Of a stretch of DNA of 6,199 bases, positions 1-5,637 are shown one piece after another; within the stretch, counting starts at the first letter, position 1; the number at the start of each line of letters is the position of its first letter. The DNA lies in assembly GCA_937941745.1 (NCBI GenBank), contig CALDGV010000675.1, forward strand, positions 1 to 6,199, written 5' to 3'. The translations under genes and the position numbers were made by a program. This DNA is from an uncultured Prosthecobacter sp. (GTDB taxonomy: Bacteria > Verrucomicrobiota > Verrucomicrobiia > Verrucomicrobiales > Verrucomicrobiaceae). The notes below the pieces were generated by a model. That model was given only the letters and a program-made list of their open reading frames with translations, had not been told where the DNA came from and searched no databases.

Positions 1-346
1 CATCCACATCTCCAGCGTGCTTGGGGTGGGAGGCCGGCTGAAGCGCAATGTTTACTGCGCCTGCAAGGCGGCGCTGATCGGCCTGGCTCGGGCCAGTGCT
101 CTCGACCTTGGCCCTTATGGCATTACGGTGAACTGCCTCTGCCCGGGACCTTTCCTCACCGACATGCCAGGCAAGCTGCTCAATGACGAAGAAAAGCAGT
201 ATTTCGCAGACCGGACAGCCTTGAAACGCTGGGCAGCTCCCCGGGAGCTCGCAGGCCCAGCGCTTCTGCTGGCCAGTGAAGCAGGCAGCTACATCACCGG
301 CCAGGGCATCGTGGTGGATGGCGGAGCCGCTGTGAACATTCTTTGA
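1..346 (+). CDS. Short-chain dehydrogenase/reductase (SDR), C-terminal part, 5' end outside window
   Basis: This is the C-terminal part of a classical SDR, an NAD(P)-dependent cytoplasmic oxidoreductase. The reading frame is open from base 2. The first visible residues (I-H-I-S-S) contain the catalytic serine (visible residue 5). Tyr18 and Lys22 follow in the YxxxK motif (Y-C-A-C-K), and the Ser-to-Tyr spacing of 13 matches FabG-type enzymes. Further family marks are the ITVNCLCPGPF segment after the active site (PG motif) and a terminal SYITGQGIVVDGG. The Rossmann nucleotide-binding motif (TGxxxGxG) must lie upstream of the window, so cofactor preference cannot be read. It resembles FabG, gluconate 5-dehydrogenase and glucose 1-dehydrogenase-like SDRs, but the substrate cannot be assigned. 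The stop TGA (344-346) sits 8 bp before the ATG of the NUDIX gene, which suggests one transcript. Confidence 0.93.
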   Translation, partial: IHISSVLGVGGRLKRNVYCACKAALIGLARASALDLGPYGITVNCLCPGPFLTDMPGKLLNDEEKQYFADRTALKRWAAPRELAGPALLLASEAGSYITGQGIVVDGGAAVNIL

Positions 347-354
347 ATCAAGCC

Positions 355-900
355 ATGCTCGAAACCAATCCCTGGACCACCCTCAGCACCCGCGAGACCT
401 ATAGCAACCCTTGGATACGGGTTCGGGAAGACCAGGTGATCAATCCAAATGGCGGCCGCGGCATTTACGGCGTTGTGGAATACCAAAACCGGGCCGTTGG
501 AGTCATTCCCGTGGATGACGATGGCTTCACCTGGCTCGTCGGCCAGTGGCGCTACTGCCACGACAGCTACGAATGGGAGATCCCGGAAGGCGGCTGCCCT
601 CCTGGAGAGGAACCTGAAGACTGCGCCCGACGTGAACTTTTGGAAGAAACCGGCCTCCTGGCCGAGGTGATCGAGCCGCTGCTCACCGGCCTTCAGCTTT
701 CGAATTCGACCACCAACGAGGTTTGCGACCTGTTCGTCGCCCGAGGCATCCGCCAGGGCACCGCTTGTCCGGATGAAACCGAACAGTTGCACGTCAAGCG
801 GGTGCCTCTGCATGAAGCCATCGCCATGGCCAGGGATGGGCGTATCAAGGATGCCCCCAGTGTTCTGGCCCTCCTGGCATTGGCCATGAAATTGCGCTGA
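355..900 (+). CDS. NUDIX hydrolase, ADP-ribose pyrophosphatase-like
   Basis: The protein is a cytoplasmic Mg2+-dependent NUDIX pyrophosphohydrolase of 181 aa from the ATG at 355. It carries a perfect NUDIX box (G-x5-E-x7-R-E-U-x-E-E-x-G-U) at about residues 79-101, with the metal-binding run RELLEETGL and key residues E94, E97 and E98. The segment just before it, WEIPEGG, is the E-x-P-x-G arrangement typical of NudF/ADP-ribose pyrophosphatase-type members. The length and the C-terminal helix (DGRIKDAPSVLALLALA) also fit that group. The substrate is inferred only: ADP-ribose or another nucleoside-diphosphate sugar is most likely. An alternative TTG start at 343 would add four residues and overlap the upstream SDR stop as TTGA, which would allow translational coupling. 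No Shine-Dalgarno sequence supports either start. The stop lies 6 bp from the stop of the convergent dus gene. Confidence 0.93.
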   Translation: MLETNPWTTLSTRETYSNPWIRVREDQVINPNGGRGIYGVVEYQNRAVGVIPVDDDGFTWLVGQWRYCHDSYEWEIPEGGCPPGEEPEDCARRELLEETGLLAEVIEPLLTGLQLSNSTTNEVCDLFVARGIRQGTACPDETEQLHVKRVPLHEAIAMARDGRIKDAPSVLALLALAMKLR

Positions 901-915
901 GGAGGTTCACCTCAG
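897..915. repeat. Small inverted repeat spanning two convergent stop codons
   Basis: CTGAGG (897-902) and CCTCAG (910-915) form a perfect 6-bp inverted repeat around a 7-nt loop. The NUDIX stop (898-900) lies in the left arm and the dus stop (complement of 907-909) lies in the loop. The position between two convergent genes would suit a bidirectional terminator, but the stem is short and there is no T-tract on either side, so intrinsic termination is doubtful. It may be chance. Confidence 0.35.
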
Positions 916-1926
916 TTCGGCGAAGCCGCAAAAGACGCTGGAGTCCTCTGGCGGCCTGATTGGAAGCGGCTCATCATGATCCAGATGCTCCCGGCAGGTC
1001 GTAAAGAACTCCTCTTCGGAACTCACTCGGCGGATGCGATGCTCAAACTGGCCGTCATCAATGCCCGTGCTGATGAAGACCATGTAGCGCTTCATTTTCT
1101 GGACCTGCTTTTGAGGCATGTAATGAGGCTGAAAAGCCGCCGTGCACTCATAGAGCTGATGCACATAATCCAGCAGATCGCGGCGCGTCGGTCCTGGAAA
1201 ACTCCGACCTTCCCATGCCGCACGGAACTGAGCAAACAGCCAGGGATGGCGGATGGCTCCACGGCCAATCATCAGGCCGGCAGCGCCCGTTTTGGCCAGA
1301 TAAGCCAGGCCGGTGGGAACATCCACGACGTTACCGTTGGCAATCACCGGGCAATTCATTGCCTGAACAGCCATCGCCACACACTCGGGGTGCACAGGAG
1401 TCTTGTAGGCATCACGCACCGTCCTCCCATGAATCGTGAGCATCTGGATGTCATGTTTTTGGAAGATCTCCAGCAGACGCGGGAACTCCGTCTTATCCGC
1501 AAAACCGACACGGCATTTCACCGTGAACCGCCCCTGAATCGTGTCACGGAGGGAGCGTAGGATGGCATCCACCCGTTCAGGCTGACGAAGAAGACCACCC
1601 CCTGCGTCTTTGCGGCAGACCACTGGAGCAGGGCATCCCAGATTGAGGTCAATCCCAGCCACAGGATGCCTCTCCAACTCACGTGCCGTGCGGACCAGAG
1701 CCGGAATGTCCTGCCCGATCATCTGGGCGAGCACCGGACGACCGGTCTCATTCTCAGTGATGGAACGGAGTGTGGCCGGATGCAGTTGCGAATCCGGTGT
1801 CACCCGGAAGTATTCGGTCACATACAGGTCAGGTCCGCCATAGCGGGCCATGAGGCGCATGAAAGGCAGGTCCGTCACATCCTGCATGGGAGCCAGGACG
1901 AGCGCTGGGCGATCAACAGGAAGCAT
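907..1926 (-). CDS. dus: tRNA-dihydrouridine synthase (Dus family)
   Basis: This FMN-dependent enzyme reduces specific uridines to dihydrouridine in the D-loop region of tRNA, using NAD(P)H. The 339 aa length is normal for bacterial Dus. The TIM-barrel motifs appear in order: APMQDVTD (12-19) at the flavin site, QMIG (68-71), NLGCP (95-99), the catalytic Cys104 in VVCRKDAGG, K137 in VKCRVG, H166 in TIHGRT, and the phosphate-binding ANGNV (196-200) and GRGA (221-224). Residues from about 240 onward form the helical tRNA-binding domain. The ATG at 1926 gives a natural N-terminus (RPALVLAPMQD). The sequence alone does not settle which Dus subfamily (A, B or C) and hence which tRNA position is modified. 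No Shine-Dalgarno sequence is visible. The start codon lies only about 9 nt beyond the rpmF terminator, so transcription probably depends on readthrough or on a promoter that I cannot see. Confidence 0.96.
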   Translation of the reverse strand: MLPVDRPALVLAPMQDVTDLPFMRLMARYGGPDLYVTEYFRVTPDSQLHPATLRSITENETGRPVLAQMIGQDIPALVRTARELERHPVAGIDLNLGCPAPVVCRKDAGGGLLRQPERVDAILRSLRDTIQGRFTVKCRVGFADKTEFPRLLEIFQKHDIQMLTIHGRTVRDAYKTPVHPECVAMAVQAMNCPVIANGNVVDVPTGLAYLAKTGAAGLMIGRGAIRHPWLFAQFRAAWEGRSFPGPTRRDLLDYVHQLYECTAAFQPHYMPQKQVQKMKRYMVFISTGIDDGQFEHRIRRVSSEEEFFTTCREHLDHDEPLPIRPPEDSSVFCGFAELR

Positions 1927-1934
1927 GGATGCAG

Positions 1935-1974
1935 AACAAACAACAAGCCCCGTCCTGACGTGCAGGGCGGGGCT
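1935..1974 (-). terminator. Intrinsic terminator after rpmF
   Basis: Read on the minus strand, AGCCCCG (1974-1968) pairs with CGGGGCT (1952-1946). After one C·A mismatch, CCTG pairs with CAGG around the 5-nt loop CACGT, giving 11 pairs in total. The hairpin is followed by the T-rich run TGTTGTTTGTT (1945-1935). It lies 23 nt beyond the rpmF stop, so it should end the yceD-rpmF transcript. The T-run is interrupted by G residues, so some readthrough into dus is plausible. Confidence 0.82.
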
Positions 1975-1997
1975 GGCTGGAAAAATCGTGCTGCGGA

Positions 1998-2183
1998 CTA
2001 CTCCTCAGCGGTGACGGTAAGCACCTGACGGCCTTTGTAGTAGCCGCAGGAAGGGCAGGCCACGTGGCCGGGGACGGTGGTGCCGCACTCAGGGCAGGTC
2101 TTCAGGGAAGGAGCGCGCCAGCGGTTCGCACCCTGACGGAGGCGTTGACGGCACTTGGATTGACGGCGTTTGGGGTTGGCCAT
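1998..2183 (-). CDS. rpmF: 50S ribosomal protein L32
   Basis: This is a small basic large-subunit ribosomal protein of 61 aa, close to the usual L32 length. The N-terminus MANPKRRQSK is the family signature, and an Arg/Lys-rich rRNA-binding tail precedes the core. Four cysteines in two CPxCG knuckles (C30/C33 in CPECG and C43/C46 in CPSCG) form the zinc ribbon, so this is the zinc-binding (C+) form rather than a cysteine-free paralogue. The gene begins 17 bp after yceD on the same strand, the conserved yceD-rpmF arrangement, and is followed by an intrinsic terminator. The usual downstream lipid genes (plsX, fabH) are absent here, and a dus gene takes that place. Confidence 0.97.
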   Translation of the reverse strand: MANPKRRQSKCRQRLRQGANRWRAPSLKTCPECGTTVPGHVACPSCGYYKGRQVLTVTAEE

Positions 2184-2200
2184 GTTCGGAAGGGGGGTCG

Positions 2201-2680
2201 CTAGTTCTTCAATTGATCGAGGGCATCCCAGGCTCCACCTGCTGCGCCGGGTGTTTCAGGAGCCAAGGGAGAAGCAATGGCATCGAAACGACCTTCGGCA
2301 GGACAGTCGCGCGGATCAACGTTGCCATCTTCACAGCGCGGGAAGTTGGGAAGGGCGACGAGAATGTCTTCCCTCAACAGGTCTGTCAAGTCGATCGTTC
2401 CCTCCTTTTCAATCGGAACCTCGGCCTGGTAATCCGGCATCTCCACTCTTTGACGGAACCGCTCCAGGCAACGTCCGCACTCCAGGCTGAACTCTGCCAA
2501 CACGCTCCCGGTGACTTCCAGCTCATCTCCATCACGAATCACCTGCAAATCGTAGGTCAGCGGCGATTCGGCATGGATCGTGTCGGACGCAGTCAGCGCA
2601 AAGAAGGAGGCAGGCAGGCTTCCTGACAGGCTTTTGCCATCAGAAGGCAGGTGGCGGAGGTCGATTTGAAGCGGGTTCAT
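2201..2680 (-). CDS. yceD: YceD/DUF177 family protein (23S rRNA accumulation, 50S biogenesis)
   Basis: The family is needed for normal 23S rRNA accumulation and is almost always encoded next to rpmF, as it is here. From the ATG at 2680 the protein has 159 aa. Diagnostic features are ECGRCLERF (C68, C71), the LTDLLREDILVALP block (98-111) characteristic of DUF177, and a second cysteine pair (C116, C126) around NFPRCEDG, which together could bind a metal. It ends in the typical W-x-x-L-x-x-L-K motif. The start is uncertain. The chosen ATG (MNPLQIDLRHLP) fits the expected family N-terminus, but an ATG at 2695 and a TTG at 2728 are also in frame. The TTG has AGGAAGGA just upstream (complement of 2739-2732), the only purine-rich ribosome-binding-like sequence among the three, although its spacing is short. 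The gene is co-transcribed with rpmF. Confidence 0.92.
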   Translation of the reverse strand: MNPLQIDLRHLPSDGKSLSGSLPASFFALTASDTIHAESPLTYDLQVIRDGDELEVTGSVLAEFSLECGRCLERFRQRVEMPDYQAEVPIEKEGTIDLTDLLREDILVALPNFPRCEDGNVDPRDCPAEGRFDAIASPLAPETPGAAGGAWDALDQLKN

Positions 2681-2738
2681 GGCGCAAGAAGACATCGCCG
2701 TTGATTCGATGCGAAGGAAATTTTCCAAATGTCCTTCC

Positions 2739-2755
2739 TGCTCTGCGTTAGAGCA
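2739..2755. repeat. Short dyad in the divergent yceD/orf intergenic region
   Basis: TGCTCT (2739-2744) and AGAGCA (2750-2755) form a perfect 6-bp inverted repeat with a 5-bp spacer (GCGTT). It overlaps the candidate -10 element of the minus-strand promoter, so it could be an operator or a small 5'-leader hairpin. No regulator is encoded nearby, and a 6-bp dyad can arise by chance. Confidence 0.35.
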
Positions 2756-2774
2756 TCGGATACGGACGCCTCAA
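2747..2774 (-). promoter_or_regulatory. Weak candidate sigma70-type promoter for yceD-rpmF
   Basis: In the 62-bp divergent gap, the minus strand reads TTGAGG (2774-2769) and TCTAAC (2752-2747), separated by 16 nt. Each hexamer matches 4 of 6 consensus positions. Its position upstream of yceD is right, but the match is weak in GC-rich DNA, and consensus rules for this phylum are uncertain. Confidence 0.25.
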
Positions 2775-2778
2775 AGCC

Positions 2779-2783
2779 GGAGA
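2779..2783 (+). promoter_or_regulatory. Ribosome binding site supporting the GTG start at 2791
   Basis: GGAGA lies 7 nt before the GTG start. It is one of the few clear Shine-Dalgarno sequences in the window, and it decides in favour of the GTG start of the membrane-anchored protein. Confidence 0.55.
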
Positions 2784-2790
2784 ACATCTT

Positions 2791-3693
2791 GTGAAATCGC
2801 TCTTCATCACCCTTCTCATCATTGGAGCGCTTTTCGGCGCCTATGATTACTTTCTGGCACCACCCTGGGAGCGATTGATCTTTGAGAAGACGGCGCGCCC
2901 AGCGGCGGCCTCATCGACCGGGATTCCCGCCCATCAGATTGAGGACGATCCTCAAGCAACGACCACCAGGGCAGACGCAGGCCGGGATTCATGGCAACCC
3001 AGCATCCCCAAACTGCCGAGTGATGAATTTGTCCCTCCTGCCATCCCTGCCGTGGAGAAGGTGACGCAGAACTGGACTCAGATTCCCCGCCAGGCCTTCC
3101 CCAGGCCGGTTGTGCTCAAAACGGATGTGCAGGTCAGGATGAGCGTCGGCTTTTCCACGCTGCGCAGTGGCGCCACGGTGCAGGCATTGGCCGCAGATCA
3201 GGGCAGCCTGCAGATTGCTCCAACCTCCACCTCACCCGCCCGAGGAACGGTCGCGGTGGTGGACACGGATTTCCCACAGCAGATCCACGCTGCCTATGAA
3301 AAGTGGAAGGCAGCTCGAATTGAGCAGGCGCGGCAGGCCTGGCTGAATGCCAAAACACGCATCACGACCCCGGGCAAGGACAACAGCACCCTGGCCAAAG
3401 GGCTTGGCGTGAGCTTTGCGGAGGATGGCAGGCCGGTTCAGAACCCTGATGGCAGCTACAACCTGCTGCTTGGCATCCTCTCCACAGGAAGAGTGACCGA
3501 TGTGGACCCGAACAAAGTGAGTCACTGGAGCCTGCCAAGACAGGAAAGCATCGACGGAAAACCCACCTGGGTGATCGACGTCACCTACACGACCACGACG
3601 CTCTTTGGCCCCATGGAGGTGTCGAGCCATGCCCACATCCGTGATCAGCAGTTCATCCGCTGGGTGTTCGATTCCGGTGAGCCTGTGCCATGA
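2791..3693 (+). CDS. Membrane-anchored protein of unknown function with SH3-like segment
   Basis: I do not recognise this 300-aa protein as a named family. Residues 4-22 form one hydrophobic segment (LFITLLIIGALFGAYDYFL) with a basic residue before it. This indicates an uncleaved N-terminal anchor with the rest in the periplasm. Residues about 33-105 are low-complexity and Pro/Ala/Thr-rich, probably a flexible linker. Residues about 108-160 (from VVLKTDVQV through LRSGATVQAL to GTVAVVDTDF) have the strand pattern and G-x-x-V turns of a bacterial SH3-like fold. A charged helix (EKWKAARIEQARQAW, 170-184) follows. The C-terminal part (205-297) is predicted to be mostly beta strands, with WVIDVTYTTTT and a final FIRWVF. 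The GTG start is backed by GGAGA 7 nt upstream. The gene is divergent from yceD and is followed by a lipoprotein gene. An envelope role is inferred, but the function is unknown. Confidence 0.85.
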   Translation: MKSLFITLLIIGALFGAYDYFLAPPWERLIFEKTARPAAASSTGIPAHQIEDDPQATTTRADAGRDSWQPSIPKLPSDEFVPPAIPAVEKVTQNWTQIPRQAFPRPVVLKTDVQVRMSVGFSTLRSGATVQALAADQGSLQIAPTSTSPARGTVAVVDTDFPQQIHAAYEKWKAARIEQARQAWLNAKTRITTPGKDNSTLAKGLGVSFAEDGRPVQNPDGSYNLLLGILSTGRVTDVDPNKVSHWSLPRQESIDGKPTWVIDVTYTTTTLFGPMEVSSHAHIRDQQFIRWVFDSGEPVP

Positions 3694-3818
3694 AAGCGGA
3701 GAATCGGCCATCGTGAGTCTCACTCCATCTCACAAATTCCTTTCGAGAATGGCCTTGTCCTTCATGAGCTGGTTTTTTAAGCTTCAGCCGAGAACAAGAA
3801 ATCGAACCCAGCTCTCTT

Positions 3819-4535
3819 ATGAAAACTGAAGCATCGCGCCCCGCATTACCCCTGCTTGCCTTGGTTCTCCTAGCCTGCAGCCTGACTGCCTGCAAAATCC
3901 CGCCGCGCTATGCCATGAGGGAGATTCAAAGCAAAGGCCTCTTCATCTACCTGAGCACGGATTACAGCAACATGCCGCAGGGTTACTGGGCCTCCTCGGC
4001 ACCATTTCAGCTTCAACGCCCCCAGGCACAGCCACGCCCAGTGAACCGGGTTCCCTACAGGAGCACCTACGACAGCAATCGTCACCTCGTCGCGAACCTG
4101 GACTCGCCAGCGAGTCCTGCTTCAGCCGCGATTTCCGCTCCTGCGGCGGCTGAAATGTCGCTCGACTCTCCAACCCCTCTGACCGGCAGTGCCGCCTCTG
4201 CATCAGCCACCGTTCCAGCCAAGACCCAAGATGCAGCCGCGATTGCAGACCCGAATGTCTCGCCAAATCAGGCGGCAGCCACTAAGCCGGAGAAATCCGA
4301 CGATAATCTGCCTTATGGTACCCCTGTGACCGGTCGTCCCGGCATGGTGATCAGCCCTTACACAGATGCCTCCAAGAAGCAGCTCGTCGATGTCACCGGC
4401 CTGCCCGTAGGCGAGAAGGTCAAAGACCCCTACACGGGAAAACTGTTCCGGGTGCCGCCGACCGTCCAGGCCGAGAACAAGCCTGCCGCGGCCACTGAGG
4501 AAAAACCAGCCAAGAGCACTGAAGGCCAACCCTGA
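3819..4535 (+). CDS. Proline/alanine-rich lipoprotein with conserved-looking C-terminal segment
   Basis: The 238-aa precursor has a lipoprotein signal peptide: hydrophobic residues 9-24 end in the lipobox L22-T-A-C25, so Cys25 should be lipidated after signal peptidase II cleavage. A short N-terminal region (26-65, with GLFIYLSTDYS and aromatic residues) is followed by a long Ala/Ser/Pro-rich linker (about 66-165). A compact block (172-213) follows, running from GRPGMVISPY through LVDVTGLPVG to VKDPYTGKLFRVP, and the tail is charged and Pro/Ala/Glu-rich. The PYTGK-x-F-x-VP segment is one that I recall from verrucomicrobial lipoproteins, where a Cys often precedes PYTGK. That is memory, not a search result. 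The gene starts 125 bp after the upstream orf, and no strong promoter or ribosome-binding site is visible. The function is unknown, and a surface or outer-membrane-associated role is inferred. Confidence 0.88.
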   Translation: MKTEASRPALPLLALVLLACSLTACKIPPRYAMREIQSKGLFIYLSTDYSNMPQGYWASSAPFQLQRPQAQPRPVNRVPYRSTYDSNRHLVANLDSPASPASAAISAPAAAEMSLDSPTPLTGSAASASATVPAKTQDAAAIADPNVSPNQAAATKPEKSDDNLPYGTPVTGRPGMVISPYTDASKKQLVDVTGLPVGEKVKDPYTGKLFRVPPTVQAENKPAAATEEKPAKSTEGQP

Positions 4536-4592
4536 AAAGGCCGGAAGACATCCTTTGAAAATTCTCCATTGGGCAGTCGGATCGACCGTGCC

Positions 4593-5513
4593 ATGAGTAA
4601 GGGAGTGGCCTCCCCGTTTTTCACTTTCGACCAGCTTCAAAACTTCCCAGAGCTAAACCCGCCTGCACGGCTTGCCGTGATCGGAGATCCGATTGGGCAC
4701 TCCCGCTCGCCGCAGATGCACAATCCAGCCCTGCGAGCCTGCGGGATCGATGGGCAGTATGTGCGGGTTCAGGTGCCCATAGGACGCGTGAAGGAGGCTT
4801 TTGCGCATTTCGCACGCCAGGGGTTTGTAGGCGTCAACATCACCATCCCTCATAAGTTTGAAGCCCTGGACTCCGTGGATGTGATCGATCCGCTGGCCCA
4901 GCGCCTCGGTGCGGTGAACACGCTGGCCATCCGGAAAGAAGGCCTGTTTGGCTACAATACAGATGGCCCAGGCTTCCTTCGCAGCGTCAAGGAGGCATTC
5001 GACGCAGACATCAAAGACCTGCGGGTGCTGATTCTCGGCGCCGGAGGTGGTGCTGGGAGGGCTGTCGCCGTGCAGAGCATCCTGGCTGGCTGTGCCAAGC
5101 TGATGCTGGCAAACCGCACCGAGTCCAAGCTGGCTCCCTTGCTGACTGAATTGAAGGCGCTGGATGCCTCGGCCGACCTCAAAACCTGCACACTTGAGGC
5201 GGCCGACCTGGCCACCCGGCTTCCGGAAGTGGATTTGATCGTCAACGCCACCTCCGTCGGCATGAAGGCCGAGGATCTTCCCCTGCTTCCCGCAGGCTGC
5301 CTTGATGCAAATCACCTCGTTTACGACATGGTTTACCGTGCCAGCGGGCCGACAGACCTCATTCAACAGGCGAAATTGTCAGGCTCCAAATCTGCGGATG
5401 GCCTGTGCCTTCTGCTTCACCAGGGCGCCATCTCTTTTGAGCACTGGTTTCAGCGGCCGGCTCCGCTCGAAGCCATGCGTGAAGGGCTGCTCGCCAGCCT
5501 CCAGCCCGGCTGA
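4593..5513 (+). CDS. aroE: Shikimate dehydrogenase (NADP+)
   Basis: AroE reduces 3-dehydroshikimate to shikimate with NADPH in the cytoplasm, the fourth step of the pathway to aromatic amino acids. From the ATG at 4593 the protein has 306 aa, slightly longer than E. coli AroE because of about 25 extra N-terminal residues. Shikimate-binding and catalytic residues are all present: S37 and S39 in GHSRSP, catalytic K88 in TIPHK, N109 in GAVNT, catalytic D124 in NTDG, and Q277 in LLLHQGA. The nucleotide-binding loop is GAGGGAGR (149-156), and NRT (174-176) is the NADPH-preferring signature. NATSVGM (218-224) and VYDMVYR (243-249) follow. An in-frame TTG at 4569 would add eight residues that look non-conserved. 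The gene lies 57 bp after the lipoprotein gene with no terminator seen between them, so readthrough is possible. Confidence 0.96.
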   Translation: MSKGVASPFFTFDQLQNFPELNPPARLAVIGDPIGHSRSPQMHNPALRACGIDGQYVRVQVPIGRVKEAFAHFARQGFVGVNITIPHKFEALDSVDVIDPLAQRLGAVNTLAIRKEGLFGYNTDGPGFLRSVKEAFDADIKDLRVLILGAGGGAGRAVAVQSILAGCAKLMLANRTESKLAPLLTELKALDASADLKTCTLEAADLATRLPEVDLIVNATSVGMKAEDLPLLPAGCLDANHLVYDMVYRASGPTDLIQQAKLSGSKSADGLCLLLHQGAISFEHWFQRPAPLEAMREGLLASLQPG

Positions 5514-5558
5514 AGCTGTCAGCAGCCTGAACATCTCCAAGAGTCCGACCGAGTGTGG

Positions 5559-5587
5559 TGAATGCCCCATGTTTCATGAGTCATTCA
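5559..5587. repeat. Imperfect stem-loop between aroE and the sulfatase gene
   Basis: TGAATG (5559-5564) and CATTCA (5582-5587) are a perfect 6-bp inverted repeat. Inside the 17-nt loop, CATG-TTT-CATG (5568-5578) can form a second small stem. No T-tract follows, so it is not a standard intrinsic terminator for aroE. The 124-bp gap holds no gene that I can support. Confidence 0.25.
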
Positions 5588-5592
5588 ATCCA

Positions 5593-5598
5593 TATTAG
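5593..5598 (+). promoter_or_regulatory. Weak candidate -10 element before the sulfatase gene
   Basis: TATTAG matches 4 of 6 positions of the sigma70 -10 consensus and lies about 40 nt before the sulfatase start codon. No good -35 element is found 16-18 bp upstream. This is positional evidence only. Confidence 0.18.
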
Positions 5599-5637
5599 CT
5601 GACAAGCTGGCTGAGAATCCACGTTCCGAAGCACCTC

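Noticed and set aside
289..813. Long minus-strand open frame opposite the NUDIX gene
   Set aside because: It is fully antisense to a gene with a perfect NUDIX box, and its translation shows no domain-like pattern. Long antisense frames are common in GC-rich coding DNA.
976..1560. 194-codon + strand open frame opposite dus
   Set aside because: It is antisense to a well-conserved Dus reading frame, shows no recognisable motif, and has His/Arg-rich composition typical of a shadow frame.
3232..3723. 163-codon minus-strand frame opposite the unknown membrane-anchored protein
   Set aside because: The + strand frame has a clear ribosome-binding site, a transmembrane segment and continuous structure. 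The minus frame has none of these.
3755..3783. TTGTCC-N17-TAAGCT as a promoter for the lipoprotein gene
   Set aside because: The spacing is right, but the -10 matches only 3 of 6 positions, which is too weak to annotate.
3761..3786. T6 run with flanking AGCT arms, considered as a terminator after the unknown membrane protein
   Set aside because: The T residues fall in the loop of the only possible hairpin rather than after it, and the stem is 6 bp with a bulge. It is not a credible intrinsic terminator.
4653..5366. 237-codon minus-strand open frame opposite aroE
   Set aside because: It is antisense to an unmistakable AroE, has no motif, and reflects the codon bias of the real gene.
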